Positions 54,469 through 63,874 of a stretch of 64,000 nucleotides of DNA are shown here, piece by piece. The notes below the pieces were generated by a model. That model saw only the letters and a list, made by a program, of their open reading frames with translations, was not told where the DNA came from and ran no database searches. Each line of letters opens with the position of its first letter. Position 1 is the first letter of the stretch. The DNA lies in NCBI GenBank assembly GCA_049889815.1, contig JBMHCR010000006.1, positions 1 to 64,000 on the forward strand, written 5' to 3'. The position numbers and the translations under genes were made by a program. Origin of the DNA: JBPOFY01 sp049889815 (lineage in GTDB: Bacteria > Verrucomicrobiota > Verrucomicrobiia > Opitutales > Coraliomargaritaceae).

Positions 54469-56430
54469 ATGCGCTTAAAATTTACAGTTTTCCTACTCGC
54501 CTTGAATCTGATCGTTTTTGGATTGATCGCCTATTTGGGCAAGCGTGCTGAAACGGCCGATTTGAATGCGGGTGGCCTGTCTGGTCAGATCGGCCGCGAA
54601 ATCATCGAAGCAGATCGTATTGAACTGCGAGGTCGAGGCTTGGATTCACCTAGGATTCTTGTCCGAGAAGGATCCACGTGGAGTATTAGCGAACCGATGC
54701 AGTGGTCTGCGAATTACTTTGCGGTCAATCGTATTTTGAATCAGCTGCAATTTCTTGAGGAGGAAGCATCGTTTTTTGTGCGCGAGATTGAAGATACGGG
54801 TAAGTCGCTAGAGGATTACGGTCTCAGTGACCCGTTGATCGAACTCACCATTGGAGATGGAGAAGATCGTCTCACTTTGTCGATCGGGATGCTGACTGAG
54901 ATAGGCAACAACGTATATGTTCTTGGGCCGGATAAAGAGCAGATTTTTGTGGTGAGTCGGCAGGTGATTGATGGCCTACTGATCGATCTCGGGGACTTGC
55001 GTACGCGCGAGATTTTTGACATCCCTGTCTTTGAGGTCGAGGCGTTGAACTTGCAGATTAAATCGCCCGCATCGGTCGGCAACGGTGATTTGAAGGTTCG
55101 CTTAGCGCGCTCCGGTACGGGTTGGAATTTTGAAGCGCCGCTGAGTGCTCAGGCAGATCCAGCATTGGTTTCCAACACCATCAACACACTCACTGCGGCA
55201 AAGGTCGGGCGTTTCATTGATGAGGAAGTGATTGATCCTGTTCTGCTTGGCCTGGAGAACCCCTTCATACGTGTAACGATCCAAGGCAATAAACGACGCC
55301 AGACCCTCTTGGTTGGCAATGCGGATGCAGGTGCGTCGGGTAAAGCAGGATACTTCGCTAAGCTCGAAGGCAATCCAAGTGTGTTTACAGTGGAGTCGAA
55401 ACCATTTGACCAATTGCGCGAGGCGCAAGAGGCACTGCGTGAGCGTAACTTTATGAGTTTTGATGGGGCTGCCCTCACGGCGATCAACATCAGAGAAGCG
55501 GATCGACAGATTCGCTTACAGCGACTGGAGACCGGCGATCAATGGCATGTCGTAGAGGGCAACTCTGAGGGCGATATTCAGCCTCGACGTGCTGATAAAG
55601 GGGTCATGGCCAATCTGATTAATGAGCTGTTTAATTTACGCGCGAGTGGGTTTGCCGTGGATAATCCAAGCCCCACAGATTTGGAGCGTTATGGATTCAA
55701 TTCGCCCCGCAGAGTCGTCACTTTGATTGAAGGCGAGGGCAACGAAAGCACCCTGCTTCTGGCGCATCCTGAGAACGAGGATGCGAGGCTTTATGCTAAG
55801 GTTAACGATAAAGAAGTGGTTTATGAAGTTGAGCGCCGTTCCGTTATGGAGCTCTTGTCGTTGAATGCATTGTATTATCGAAACCGTACACTGGACGTTC
55901 TTCCTGGAGCTGCAGTCGTTATGTCGATTAAGCTTGAGGACCTGCAGACTCAGCGAGCAATCGTGGATCTTAGCCTTCCGGATGAAGCCTCGCTTTGGAG
56001 CAACACGATGGCTGAACTTAAAGGGAGTGAGCGCCAACAAATTCTGACGCTAATGGACTCAATTCGCAGATTTGCGGTTAAGGACTACATTCAGGACACT
56101 TTTTCGGAGCAGGAATACTACATCGATAATGACACTGCAAAGCCATGGCGCTATCGATTGACCGCTTCCATCAATTTGCCAGGCGGCGAGACTCAGCGGG
56201 CTGATTCGCGCGAATATCTATTCACCGATCGTTTATCTGGAACCGCGCAGGTCGGTGGTTCTAAGCGCTACGATTGTACGTTTAATATCTCGCAGACCCT
56301 TCTGGATGCACTTTACGAACTCACTGATTCCATGGAGATCCCTCCTGAGATGAACGACGAACCAGTTGACGAGCCCGCTACAATCGAGCCGATTGGCGGG
56401 CTGGCGGTTACTGACCCTGAAGAATCGTGA
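54469..56430 (+). CDS. DUF4340 domain protein
   Basis: The 653-residue protein has an N-terminal membrane helix and a long periplasmic part with two to three DUF4340-type repeats. Each has a segment like LEDYGLSDPLIELTIGDG (near residue 120), LLGLENPFIRVTIQG (near 260) and LERYGFNSPRRVVTLIEG (near 405), followed by LSIGM, LLVGN or LLAHP. DUF4340 proteins often follow GldG-type genes and may act in the same complex. It starts 5 nt after the GldG-like gene and overlaps the next by 4 nt. Confidence 0.85.
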   Translation: MRLKFTVFLLALNLIVFGLIAYLGKRAETADLNAGGLSGQIGREIIEADRIELRGRGLDSPRILVREGSTWSISEPMQWSANYFAVNRILNQLQFLEEEASFFVREIEDTGKSLEDYGLSDPLIELTIGDGEDRLTLSIGMLTEIGNNVYVLGPDKEQIFVVSRQVIDGLLIDLGDLRTREIFDIPVFEVEALNLQIKSPASVGNGDLKVRLARSGTGWNFEAPLSAQADPALVSNTINTLTAAKVGRFIDEEVIDPVLLGLENPFIRVTIQGNKRRQTLLVGNADAGASGKAGYFAKLEGNPSVFTVESKPFDQLREAQEALRERNFMSFDGAALTAINIREADRQIRLQRLETGDQWHVVEGNSEGDIQPRRADKGVMANLINELFNLRASGFAVDNPSPTDLERYGFNSPRRVVTLIEGEGNESTLLLAHPENEDARLYAKVNDKEVVYEVERRSVMELLSLNALYYRNRTLDVLPGAAVVMSIKLEDLQTQRAIVDLSLPDEASLWSNTMAELKGSERQQILTLMDSIRRFAVKDYIQDTFSEQEYYIDNDTAKPWRYRLTASINLPGGETQRADSREYLFTDRLSGTAQVGGSKRYDCTFNISQTLLDALYELTDSMEIPPEMNDEPVDEPATIEPIGGLAVTDPEES

Positions 56431-59132
56431 CGCCTTTTCGAAAGCGGTCGAAAGCAGGGATCCTGCTAGAGTTGTTTCTGGATTCTTTTTTGCTTTTATT
56501 GTTTGCGCTGCAGGTCTTCGTTTTGGGATGCCTGCTCGCTTACGGTTATATTCCGGTCCCTACAAGTTGGGCGAATCAGCAATTGATGAAGTATCTGCCT
56601 GAAGGATTTCGCATCGAGGCGGAGATCATTCGCTTGAAGTTAAATGGGGAAGTTGAACTCAGTAATCTCAACGCATGGGTGGAGACCCTCGATCAGCCTA
56701 TTTTGAGTGCGGGTGGTGCTGTTGTGAAACTTGAAATGAGTGGCGATGGCTGGTTGCCGAGCTTGGACGATGTAGTGATCTCTGGTGGCACGCTGTATCT
56801 ACCAGCGGTATATTCGCCCGATGGGTTGCGCAGATCAATACTCGAGAAAACTGCCTTCCGACTGATTCCAGATTCCGAGTCGGTCCGGATCGATTCCTTC
56901 GCTGCGATTCACGATACGATTCGATTGCGTGGTGCTGTTGAGTGGCCTATCGACAAGCAAAAAGCGGGAGCAGATGTTGCCTTCTCGGAGCGGTTAAAGA
57001 GCTTCTATCAATTCATGGCCAATGGGATAAAGGGAAAGGAGCGCTTTGAAATCTTTACCACCCCTACCTTGTTGTTTCATTTGTCCGCAAACGAAGACCG
57101 ATCGGTAAAATTGGTAACGACGGTTGCAAGCCCAGCGCTCAATTTCGAGCAGGCGGTTGGCGAAAATTTTCGTGCTCAGGCTGAGTTTAAGATCAAGGAT
57201 AAGAAGATCGAGGCGGAGAGCGTGTTTCATTTGAGTGCGGAAAAACTCGAATTGTCGAAGTATGAGATTTCCGTTTGTGATTTTGACGCCATCATCCAGA
57301 AAGAGCAGTGGGGGTCGATTCTCGCCGCCACGCTTCCTAATCTGGAGCTCTACGCGAGAGAGTTGCATGTTTTTGACATCGTGTTTGATGCGCCCTTGCT
57401 GGACGTGCAAACGGAGGATTTTCCGATCGTATCTTTTTCCGGGGCAACGGACGGACTGAACGGTGCGGTCAAGTTAACTGGAGAGGTCCATACAGTTGAT
57501 CAGAGTGCACATGTACACGCTGTGGGGAGTGTCGATTTAGTCTCGCTGTTGCCTGGCGACCTTGTAGAGAAATTTCCGATTTTGGATTTCGCAAAGGCTC
57601 CATTTTATGATTTGCGACTGAGCTTTGGGGAGGGTTTTTCGTTGGATGCGGCGACACTTGGCGTTGACGCTTACGGTGTTTCTGCGAATGGCATCACCTT
57701 TGATCATATAAATGCAAATGCGTCTTTCGAGGAGGGTACCTTCGTGCTGGATGACGTTTATATATCTCGCGATTGGCAGTGGCTGAATCTGACGTTTTCG
57801 CTGAACACGAACAGTTGGGATTACAAAGTTTCGTTGCTTGGGTCTGCCAACCCCAATGATTATAATCCCATCTTGCCGCGCTGGTGGGGGGGCATCTTTC
57901 GGAGTTTTGATTTTAGTCAGGTCGGCGATAATCTTGGTGACTTTATCATTTATGGGAATGCCAAGAAGCCCGTAGCTGATTTGTTCTATGGCCATGCATA
58001 CGCCGAGAATGCTAGTTTTATGGATGTCTTGGTAGAACAGGCCTCATTAGTCGTTCGTGGTCGTGGAATGTATTCGGAGGTCATCGATATAGACGCGAAA
58101 AGCGACGGCGGTTGGGCAAAGGGCAGTATTAGCTTTTCATCTAAAGAGGATGATGTGCGAGCTCCGATGGCGATCCGCCTGAATTTTGATAGTCAGTTGT
58201 GCTTAGAGGATACTGAGAAGCTTTTTGGTAAAAATATTCAGGCGATTTTGAATGACTTCGAGACCGAAGCGATGCCTCGTGTAAGTTTATCGGGTGTTAT
58301 TTTTCACAAGGCATATCCTCAGTATGCAGGGCGTAGTTATTTCGACCTGACCGCTAGCCACCAAGAGCCAATTAGCTACAAGCAGGTGCCACTCGATGCG
58401 TTGAGCTTCTCTCTATTCGCGCGAAGCGATGTCACTCACCTTCGGAATCTCGAGTTTGGTTATGCTGATGGCAAGGGCGTGGGTTCAATTGATATTCTTA
58501 CACCAAAAGACGGAAAACCTTCGATACGTTATGATGTGAGCCTGAGTGACGCCAACCAGGGGCAAGCGATCTCAGGTTTACCGCAACTCGATGATGTTGA
58601 GATCGATCTCACAGATGAAGTATTTACTAAAGAATACAGTGAGGGGCGAGAGCAGGGGCGTCTTGATCTCGCTCTCAATGGTGCAGGGCCTGTAGAGGAT
58701 CCACTTTGCCATTCAGGATATGGTTATTTTGAAATTCGCAACGATCAGTTGGGGGCCGTTCAGTTATTCGGTCCGTTGTCGCGTCTGCTCAAGGATACGC
58801 CTTTTAGTTTTACATCGTTCAATCTGAATACGATGACTGCCGATTTTGAATTGAAGGATGGCCTGCTTAGCTTTGATCCTCTGCGGATAGACGGCCCGAG
58901 AACGTGCATTCTTGCGCCAGGCACGATGAAGCTCGACGATCAGGGGCTGGATATGCGCGTCAGTGTAAACTTGTTTGCCAATCTCGGGTCTGAGGACTCT
59001 GCGCTCAACAAGGTTGGCAATTTGATTACCAAGCCGATTCCAAACTTGTTAGTCTTCGATTTGACGGGTACGATAAAGGAGCAGAAGTGGCGATCGGTTT
59101 ATGATCCACGCAAATTGATTCCCACCTTTTAG
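56427..59132 (+). CDS. AsmA-like envelope protein
   Basis: The 901-residue protein starts at a GTG overlapping the DUF4340 stop. It has one N-terminal membrane helix (about residues 15-42) and a long beta-rich periplasmic part. The C-terminal AsmA-like region has FELKDGLLSFDPLRIDGP, NLITKPIPNLLVFDLTGTI and KEQKWRSVYDPRKLIP. AsmA/TamB-type proteins are thought to bridge the periplasm and move lipids. Co-transcription with a Gld-type ABC exporter suggests an envelope-biogenesis role; that is inference. Confidence 0.75.
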   Translation: MTPFRKRSKAGILLELFLDSFLLLLFALQVFVLGCLLAYGYIPVPTSWANQQLMKYLPEGFRIEAEIIRLKLNGEVELSNLNAWVETLDQPILSAGGAVVKLEMSGDGWLPSLDDVVISGGTLYLPAVYSPDGLRRSILEKTAFRLIPDSESVRIDSFAAIHDTIRLRGAVEWPIDKQKAGADVAFSERLKSFYQFMANGIKGKERFEIFTTPTLLFHLSANEDRSVKLVTTVASPALNFEQAVGENFRAQAEFKIKDKKIEAESVFHLSAEKLELSKYEISVCDFDAIIQKEQWGSILAATLPNLELYARELHVFDIVFDAPLLDVQTEDFPIVSFSGATDGLNGAVKLTGEVHTVDQSAHVHAVGSVDLVSLLPGDLVEKFPILDFAKAPFYDLRLSFGEGFSLDAATLGVDAYGVSANGITFDHINANASFEEGTFVLDDVYISRDWQWLNLTFSLNTNSWDYKVSLLGSANPNDYNPILPRWWGGIFRSFDFSQVGDNLGDFIIYGNAKKPVADLFYGHAYAENASFMDVLVEQASLVVRGRGMYSEVIDIDAKSDGGWAKGSISFSSKEDDVRAPMAIRLNFDSQLCLEDTEKLFGKNIQAILNDFETEAMPRVSLSGVIFHKAYPQYAGRSYFDLTASHQEPISYKQVPLDALSFSLFARSDVTHLRNLEFGYADGKGVGSIDILTPKDGKPSIRYDVSLSDANQGQAISGLPQLDDVEIDLTDEVFTKEYSEGREQGRLDLALNGAGPVEDPLCHSGYGYFEIRNDQLGAVQLFGPLSRLLKDTPFSFTSFNLNTMTADFELKDGLLSFDPLRIDGPRTCILAPGTMKLDDQGLDMRVSVNLFANLGSEDSALNKVGNLITKPIPNLLVFDLTGTIKEQKWRSVYDPRKLIPTF

Positions 59133-59290
59133 CCGCAGAATGAGCGAGCGGGAACAGCTGCTTAAACGTGGCGAGTAGTCTGCAAAACTAGGCATACTGT
59201 TGATCGCTCTTTCCAATCTGGTTTAGTCCAGTCTCTGGCTTGTTGCCGCGCAATTGAGGCGGGCGATTCATTGGCACCGTTCGTCTTGTC

Positions 59291-59425
59291 ATGTCCTTCG
59301 CAGGCTTGGCGAAATATCGCTACCGTGCAGCTTGGGCATTTTGGTTTTTACTAATCGATGCCTTGCTGCTGGTTTTGAGTCCACCCGTCGGCGCCGCCCT
59401 CGGGGCTTTTACATCCGATTCTTGA
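59291..59425 (+). CDS. Possible small membrane protein
   Basis: A 44-codon frame encodes a protein with one hydrophobic helix (WAFWFLLIDALLLVLSPP), flanked by basic residues. No clear ribosome-binding site is present, and it could equally be chance or a truncated gene. The remainder of the 350-nt gap between the AsmA-like gene and lysS shows no other feature. Confidence 0.25.
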   Translation: MSFAGLAKYRYRAAWAFWFLLIDALLLVLSPPVGAALGAFTSDS

Positions 59426-59482
59426 TCACCAGAAAAGAGAGCTTCTTCTACTGATTATTCGAACGGTTACGTGCGATTGATC

Positions 59483-60991
59483 TTACGCCTCCTCCTGAGT
59501 GGGTTCTTGCGATTTTAAGGGCTTCAGGCTGGGAAAGAGGATCGTATCGCGGATGCTTTCTGCGCCAGTGAGCAAAATAATCAAACGGTCGATGCCGAGG
59601 CCCATGCCGCCAGCCGGTGGCATGCCGTGCTCGAGCGCATTAAGGAAGTCGGTGTCCATGTCCTGCTGCTCTTCGCCAACCTGATCTTCAAACATCTTAC
59701 GCTGAATGATTGGGTCGTTCTGCTCGGAGTAGGCTGGGGCAATTTCCTGTCCGTTAATGCAGAGCTCGAATACGTCGATAGTCGTTTCGTCGTCCTGAGT
59801 GATCTTAGCAAGAGGGCAGAGTTCCTTCGGGATGTGCGTCACAAAGGTTGGTTGAATCAAACTAGGCTCGATGATCTTTTCAAACACGTTGTTGGTGATC
59901 TCGTAATCTTCGAGATCGCCGTCGACTTCGATATTCAGACCACGGGCTTTTTCTAGCTTAGTCTCGCGATCATAAGTGAACCAGTCTGCATCACCAGTCG
60001 CCTCAATGATCAAATCCTTATACTTCGCTTCGCGCCATTCACCGTCGAGGTTGATCACCTCGCCATCTGGACGTGCGATTTCCAGGCTGCCGATGACATT
60101 CTTGGCAACGTGTTGAATCAAGCCTTGTGTGAGTTCCATCATGCCGCGGAAGTCAGTGTATGCTTGGTAGAGCTCCAGCATGGTAAACTCGGGATTGTGG
60201 CGGCGGGAGAGGCCCTCGTTGCGGAAGACGCGACCAATTTCAAAGACGCGATCTTCGCCACCTACCAGCATGCGCTTGAGGTAGAGTTCCAGCGCGATGC
60301 GCATGTAGAATGTGCAATCCAGTGCATTGAAATGTGTTACGAACGGGCGCGCTGCAGCACCGCCGGCGACTCCTTGGAGAACGGGTGTTTCTACCTCTTG
60401 GAAATCGCGCTCCCAAAGATACTTGCGCAACTCCTTAATGATGTTTGCGCGCTGTTTGAAACGGTTGCGGGACTCCTGATTCACGATCAGGTCGAGGTAG
60501 CGCTGACGGTAGATCTTATCGTCGTCGGTCAAGCCAGCCCACTTCTCGGGAAGCGGACGTAGTGACTTCGAGACCAAAGTATACTTTTCGGCACGAACAG
60601 TGATCTCACCAGTCTTGGTTTTGAAGAGGCGGCCTTCGACACCGATGATGTCACCCAAGTCAAGTTTCTTAAAGTAGGTGTTGTATTCGCCCTCGGGGAG
60701 CTCGTCGCGGGTGACATAACATTGGATGGGGCCATCGCGGTCCTGGACCTTGATGAAGCTTGCCTTACCCATCACACGGAACACGGTGATGCGACCTGCG
60801 ATCTTCACGTATGGCTGTTCTTCGTCGGCGACGTCGTCTTTATACAGTTTGACCGCTTCGGCAGAGGTGTGTGTCTGCTCGCAATTTGCGTAGAAAGGGT
60901 TGCGCCCCTCCTCGCGAAGGTTCTCTAGCTTCTGAAGTCGGACAGCATAAAGATCATGCGAATTGTCCTGATTGGGGGTTGTATCTGTCAT
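59483..60991 (-). CDS. lysS: Lysyl-tRNA synthetase, class II
   Basis: LysRS charges tRNA(Lys). The 502-residue protein has an N-terminal OB-fold anticodon domain (VKIAGRITVFRVMGKASFIK). The class II core has DKIYRQRYLDLIVNQESR, RNEGLSRRHNPEFTMLE (motif 2) and GGMGLGIDRLIILLTG (motif 3). A start at 60991 gives the normal length. It is divergent from the HIT gene. Confidence 0.97.
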   Translation of the reverse strand: MTDTTPNQDNSHDLYAVRLQKLENLREEGRNPFYANCEQTHTSAEAVKLYKDDVADEEQPYVKIAGRITVFRVMGKASFIKVQDRDGPIQCYVTRDELPEGEYNTYFKKLDLGDIIGVEGRLFKTKTGEITVRAEKYTLVSKSLRPLPEKWAGLTDDDKIYRQRYLDLIVNQESRNRFKQRANIIKELRKYLWERDFQEVETPVLQGVAGGAAARPFVTHFNALDCTFYMRIALELYLKRMLVGGEDRVFEIGRVFRNEGLSRRHNPEFTMLELYQAYTDFRGMMELTQGLIQHVAKNVIGSLEIARPDGEVINLDGEWREAKYKDLIIEATGDADWFTYDRETKLEKARGLNIEVDGDLEDYEITNNVFEKIIEPSLIQPTFVTHIPKELCPLAKITQDDETTIDVFELCINGQEIAPAYSEQNDPIIQRKMFEDQVGEEQQDMDTDFLNALEHGMPPAGGMGLGIDRLIILLTGAESIRDTILFPSLKPLKSQEPTQEEA

Positions 60992-61142
60992 AAGCGAAGC
61001 GGCGAAAATGTGCCAGCGTCGGCAAATGGCAAATGCAAATTAAACCCTCAGTTGGTATGCGGATTGTGCAATAGCCTCCGTTATTTAGGATCACACAAGA
61101 TTGGACTTCGTTTTTCACGGCGATTCGCTTCAATCGAACATC

Positions 61143-61481
61143 ATGAAGACACTGTTTGAGAGAATCATTGATCGCGAGATCCCCGCTAACATTGAGCACG
61201 AGGATGAACACTGCATCGTGATCCATGATATCAATCCGAAAGCGCCCGTGCATTGTCTGGTGGTTCCGAAGAGAGTGATTCCGCGCGTCGCGGAGGCGAC
61301 TGCTGACGATCAGGCTATACTTGGGCATCTGCTACTAACTGCCGGAGCTATCGCCAGAAAGCTGAATCTGGAGATGGGCTTTCGCGTCGTGATTAACAAC
61401 GGAGAAGACGGTGGAGAGACCGTGCCACACATGCACGTCCATGTTTTGGGTGGGCGTGCGCTGACCTGGCCTCCAGGTTGA
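61143..61481 (+). CDS. HIT family nucleotide hydrolase (HinT-like)
   Basis: The 112-residue protein has the His-triad HMHVHVLGG (residues 96-104), preceded by NNGEDGGETVPH, and TLFERIIDREIPANIEHED at the N-terminus, as in HinT/PKCI. These enzymes hydrolyse purine phosphoramidates. I start at the ATG at 61143; a longer frame from 61101 adds residues absent from the family. Confidence 0.93.
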   Translation: MKTLFERIIDREIPANIEHEDEHCIVIHDINPKAPVHCLVVPKRVIPRVAEATADDQAILGHLLLTAGAIARKLNLEMGFRVVINNGEDGGETVPHMHVHVLGGRALTWPPG

Positions 61482-61617
61482 CCGTCTTCGCCGAGGCTAG
61501 TCGCTTGATGTGTCCGCCGAAATGGATGCGCCACCCGAAACAGCATCGGCCTTTTACTTCGCATTGCGTGGTCAGAATGCAAATACGATGGCGTCAAACA
61601 AACTCAGATGTTATATT

Positions 61618-63048
61618 TCAATCGCCTTGTAGCACGTGGAGATTCGCCATGGAAATTCCGCTGAGCATGGCGCCGACGATGCCGAGGAAGCCTTGGTCGG
61701 TGCCCGCAAGGAAGAGGTTCTCCAAGTGCGTGCGACCGTCCTTAATTTTATTCGGTGCGCCGTAGATGGCTCCGTTTAAGTGACCCGTATATTTGCGGAC
61801 CGTGCGCGGCGTGAACATGTCGGTCGCGATGCGGTGGTCCTCTAGGTTTAGAGAGCTCTTCGGAAGAATGCCAAATGTAACTTTCTGCAGTTCCTCATAC
61901 CAGTGAGCTTTTTGAGCGAGATAATCGTCTTCTTCGAGCGCGCACCATTTATCATGGTTGGCCATCGCGGTCACGCGGAGGAAACCTTCATCGAGTTGAC
62001 GCTCTTCGCCGTATTGATAGTTGTTCGGAAAACAGATCACGCCGCTGGTTGGGTCGACCAGCGCGTCGTCAACCCGTGCGTAACGGAAGCGCTCTGCTGT
62101 ATTGAAGAAGATGATGGTATCGTCCCACCCGAAGTCGGAAGGCTGCTTATTGAATACCGTGATGGTCTCAGTGAAACTGAGTTGTCCGATATTGTCGCTG
62201 TTAGCATCTGCTGGTTGGTCCTCGCAAAGGCGGGCTGTTTCTACGGCGCCAGCTGTCGAAATAATTTTATCGGCAGTGATCGTGGTACCGTTGTCGAGCT
62301 CGATGGCAGAGGCGCGGCTTCCGCTAGTATGAATTTTTTGGATGCCACACTTCATTTTGCGGACGCCGCCGAGTGAACGATATTTATCCTGCAACAGGCG
62401 AATGATCACGCGCACGCCATCAAGAGGACGCGCGAAGCCCTCGAAGAAGAGCGAGCGGAACATGATGGCAAACTGTCCGTAGTCCATATCATGCTCTTCG
62501 GCGCTGCCGTAATACATGACAGGGCAAAAGATCATGTCTTCTAGTAGAGGGTCGTTGATATGGCGCTGGACAGCCGTACGAGCAGATGTCGGGATCGCGC
62601 CTAGGTTGAAGGCGTCGAGGGTGCGCACTTCCTCCGTAAGTGCGCGGAAGCCGTCGATCTGATTTGGAAATACGCGCGCGATTTCCGACTCGAAAAACGA
62701 GAAGTCGTTGCTGAAACCAAGCTCGCAACCAGGGAAGGCGATCTTAGAGCCTTTTTGCGGGCAAAGGTCGAGCGCGTCGTAGGGGATGCGTAGCTGTCGA
62801 AGTAGTTTCGTTAGTGGCGTGCCCTTGGTGCCCTTGGGCACGTAGTTGGTCATTGCGTGCAGCCCAACGTCGAACTTGCGGCCGTCCTGACTGTAAAACG
62901 AGTTCAGCCCACCAGAGGCATTGTGCCGCTCCAGGACAATGACGTTTTTTTCCGCGAGTGCCAAGCGGATGCCCGCTGCAAGGCCAGCCATACCCGCGCC
63001 GATGATCACGACGTCGAAGTGTTGGTTGTCGAGTGATTGGCTGGGCAT
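61618..63048 (-). CDS. FAD-dependent oxidoreductase, phytoene desaturase/retinol saturase-like
   Basis: The 476-residue protein has the dinucleotide fold VVIIGAGMAGLAAGIRL (residues 13-29) and VIVLERHNASGGLNSFY. It ends with LFLAGTDQGFLGIVGAMLSG, the CrtI/CrtISO C-terminal FAD motif. Related enzymes desaturate or isomerise carotenoids and polyenes, and some sit in aryl-polyene or ladderane-type lipid clusters. An acyl carrier protein gene lies upstream on the same strand, separated only by a toxin-antitoxin pair, so I favour an ACP-bound polyene role; carotenoid work is the alternative. Confidence 0.85.
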   Translation of the reverse strand: MPSQSLDNQHFDVVIIGAGMAGLAAGIRLALAEKNVIVLERHNASGGLNSFYSQDGRKFDVGLHAMTNYVPKGTKGTPLTKLLRQLRIPYDALDLCPQKGSKIAFPGCELGFSNDFSFFESEIARVFPNQIDGFRALTEEVRTLDAFNLGAIPTSARTAVQRHINDPLLEDMIFCPVMYYGSAEEHDMDYGQFAIMFRSLFFEGFARPLDGVRVIIRLLQDKYRSLGGVRKMKCGIQKIHTSGSRASAIELDNGTTITADKIISTAGAVETARLCEDQPADANSDNIGQLSFTETITVFNKQPSDFGWDDTIIFFNTAERFRYARVDDALVDPTSGVICFPNNYQYGEERQLDEGFLRVTAMANHDKWCALEEDDYLAQKAHWYEELQKVTFGILPKSSLNLEDHRIATDMFTPRTVRKYTGHLNGAIYGAPNKIKDGRTHLENLFLAGTDQGFLGIVGAMLSGISMANLHVLQGD

Positions 63049-63051
63049 GGT

Positions 63052-63495
63052 CTAGGGCTGACGTGTTTGCATGTTTGCAAATACTTTAAAGTCATTCGGG
63101 TTTAAGGTGAAGATTTGTGTCAGGCCGTTTTCAATCATGATGCTGGCGATGTTGGCATCGTGGATACGTTTGCCTTTGAGTTCATGTTGAGTGATTAGCC
63201 TTTCCAGGCGCCTTGTTGTTGCATCGTTTTCGTCGAGTAACTGGAGGCATTTACGAAATGATCGAATGTTTTCGATGGCTTTGCTGGATGAGAGGCCGAG
63301 CCCGTTGTTTTCAATTGGCCGTGTTGCGACAACGAGATACTCGCGAAAAACTTGCCCGCATGCAAAGAGTCGATGTGTTCCGTTTATTGCGCATTCGAAT
63401 AGCTTGTGCGATTCAGCGTGCCCAGTTCTCGTATCATCGCTTGCGACGACAAGTATATTCGTATCTACGAAATAAGGTTCAGCGTCCGTCGTCAC
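63052..63495 (-). CDS. PIN-domain toxin (VapC/FitB type)
   Basis: The PIN domain has YFVDTNILVVASDD with the first acidic residue Asp11, a middle acidic helix, and GKRIHDANIASIMIENGL with the later Asp. VapC-type toxins cleave tRNA or rRNA. I prefer the GTG at 63495 (147 residues), which overlaps the antitoxin stop by 17 nt; an ATG at 63549 would overlap by 71 nt and add a non-family tail. It lies 3 nt upstream of the FAD enzyme gene. Confidence 0.82.
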   Translation of the reverse strand: MTTDAEPYFVDTNILVVASDDTRTGHAESHKLFECAINGTHRLFACGQVFREYLVVATRPIENNGLGLSSSKAIENIRSFRKCLQLLDENDATTRRLERLITQHELKGKRIHDANIASIMIENGLTQIFTLNPNDFKVFANMQTRQP

Positions 63496-63721
63496 TATAG
63501 ATTTCCTCCCGACTCCATGTGCTGCTGGTTTGTCCGGTGGAGACGACATTCAACTTAAACTTTGGGGTATTTTCAGAATCCTCTTCGGGAGGAGACATTC
63601 GGGCCGCGTCTTCTAACAAAACTTCGACCTCCTTTTGTAAAGATCTCCTGTGACGTGCTGCTCTCTGTTTTAAGCCTTGCACAACTTTATCGTCGAGATT
63701 CCGGATGTGTATTGATTTCAT
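63479..63721 (-). CDS. FitA/Arc-type ribbon-helix-helix antitoxin
   Basis: The 80-residue protein begins MKSIHIRNLDDKVVQGLKQR, then HRRSLQKEVEVLLEDAA, a ribbon-helix-helix DNA-binding domain of the FitA type. The C-terminal half is acidic and probably binds the toxin. The TA pair is likely to repress its own promoter. Confidence 0.8.
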   Translation of the reverse strand: MKSIHIRNLDDKVVQGLKQRAARHRRSLQKEVEVLLEDAARMSPPEEDSENTPKFKLNVVSTGQTSSTWSREEIYSDDGR

Positions 63722-63819
63722 ACTGGTATCAAAATGCTACCGTTTGTGATAAAGTCAAGTTTCCGCTGTTCTACGAGGCGGTTGTGATGCCGGAGTCGAG
63801 CCTCCCAGATGCAACGAAA

Positions 63820-63838
63820 CACAGGTGATTTGCCTGTG
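63820..63838 (-). terminator. Weak hairpin, possible terminator of the ACP gene
   Basis: A 6-bp perfect stem (63820-63825 with 63833-63838) lies 37 nt downstream of the ACP stop and is followed by only three T on the minus strand. It may end or attenuate the transcript before the toxin-antitoxin genes. Confidence 0.3.
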
Positions 63839-63874
63839 CTAAGCGTTGGGTGAGACATTCGGTCTCGAGAAAAA

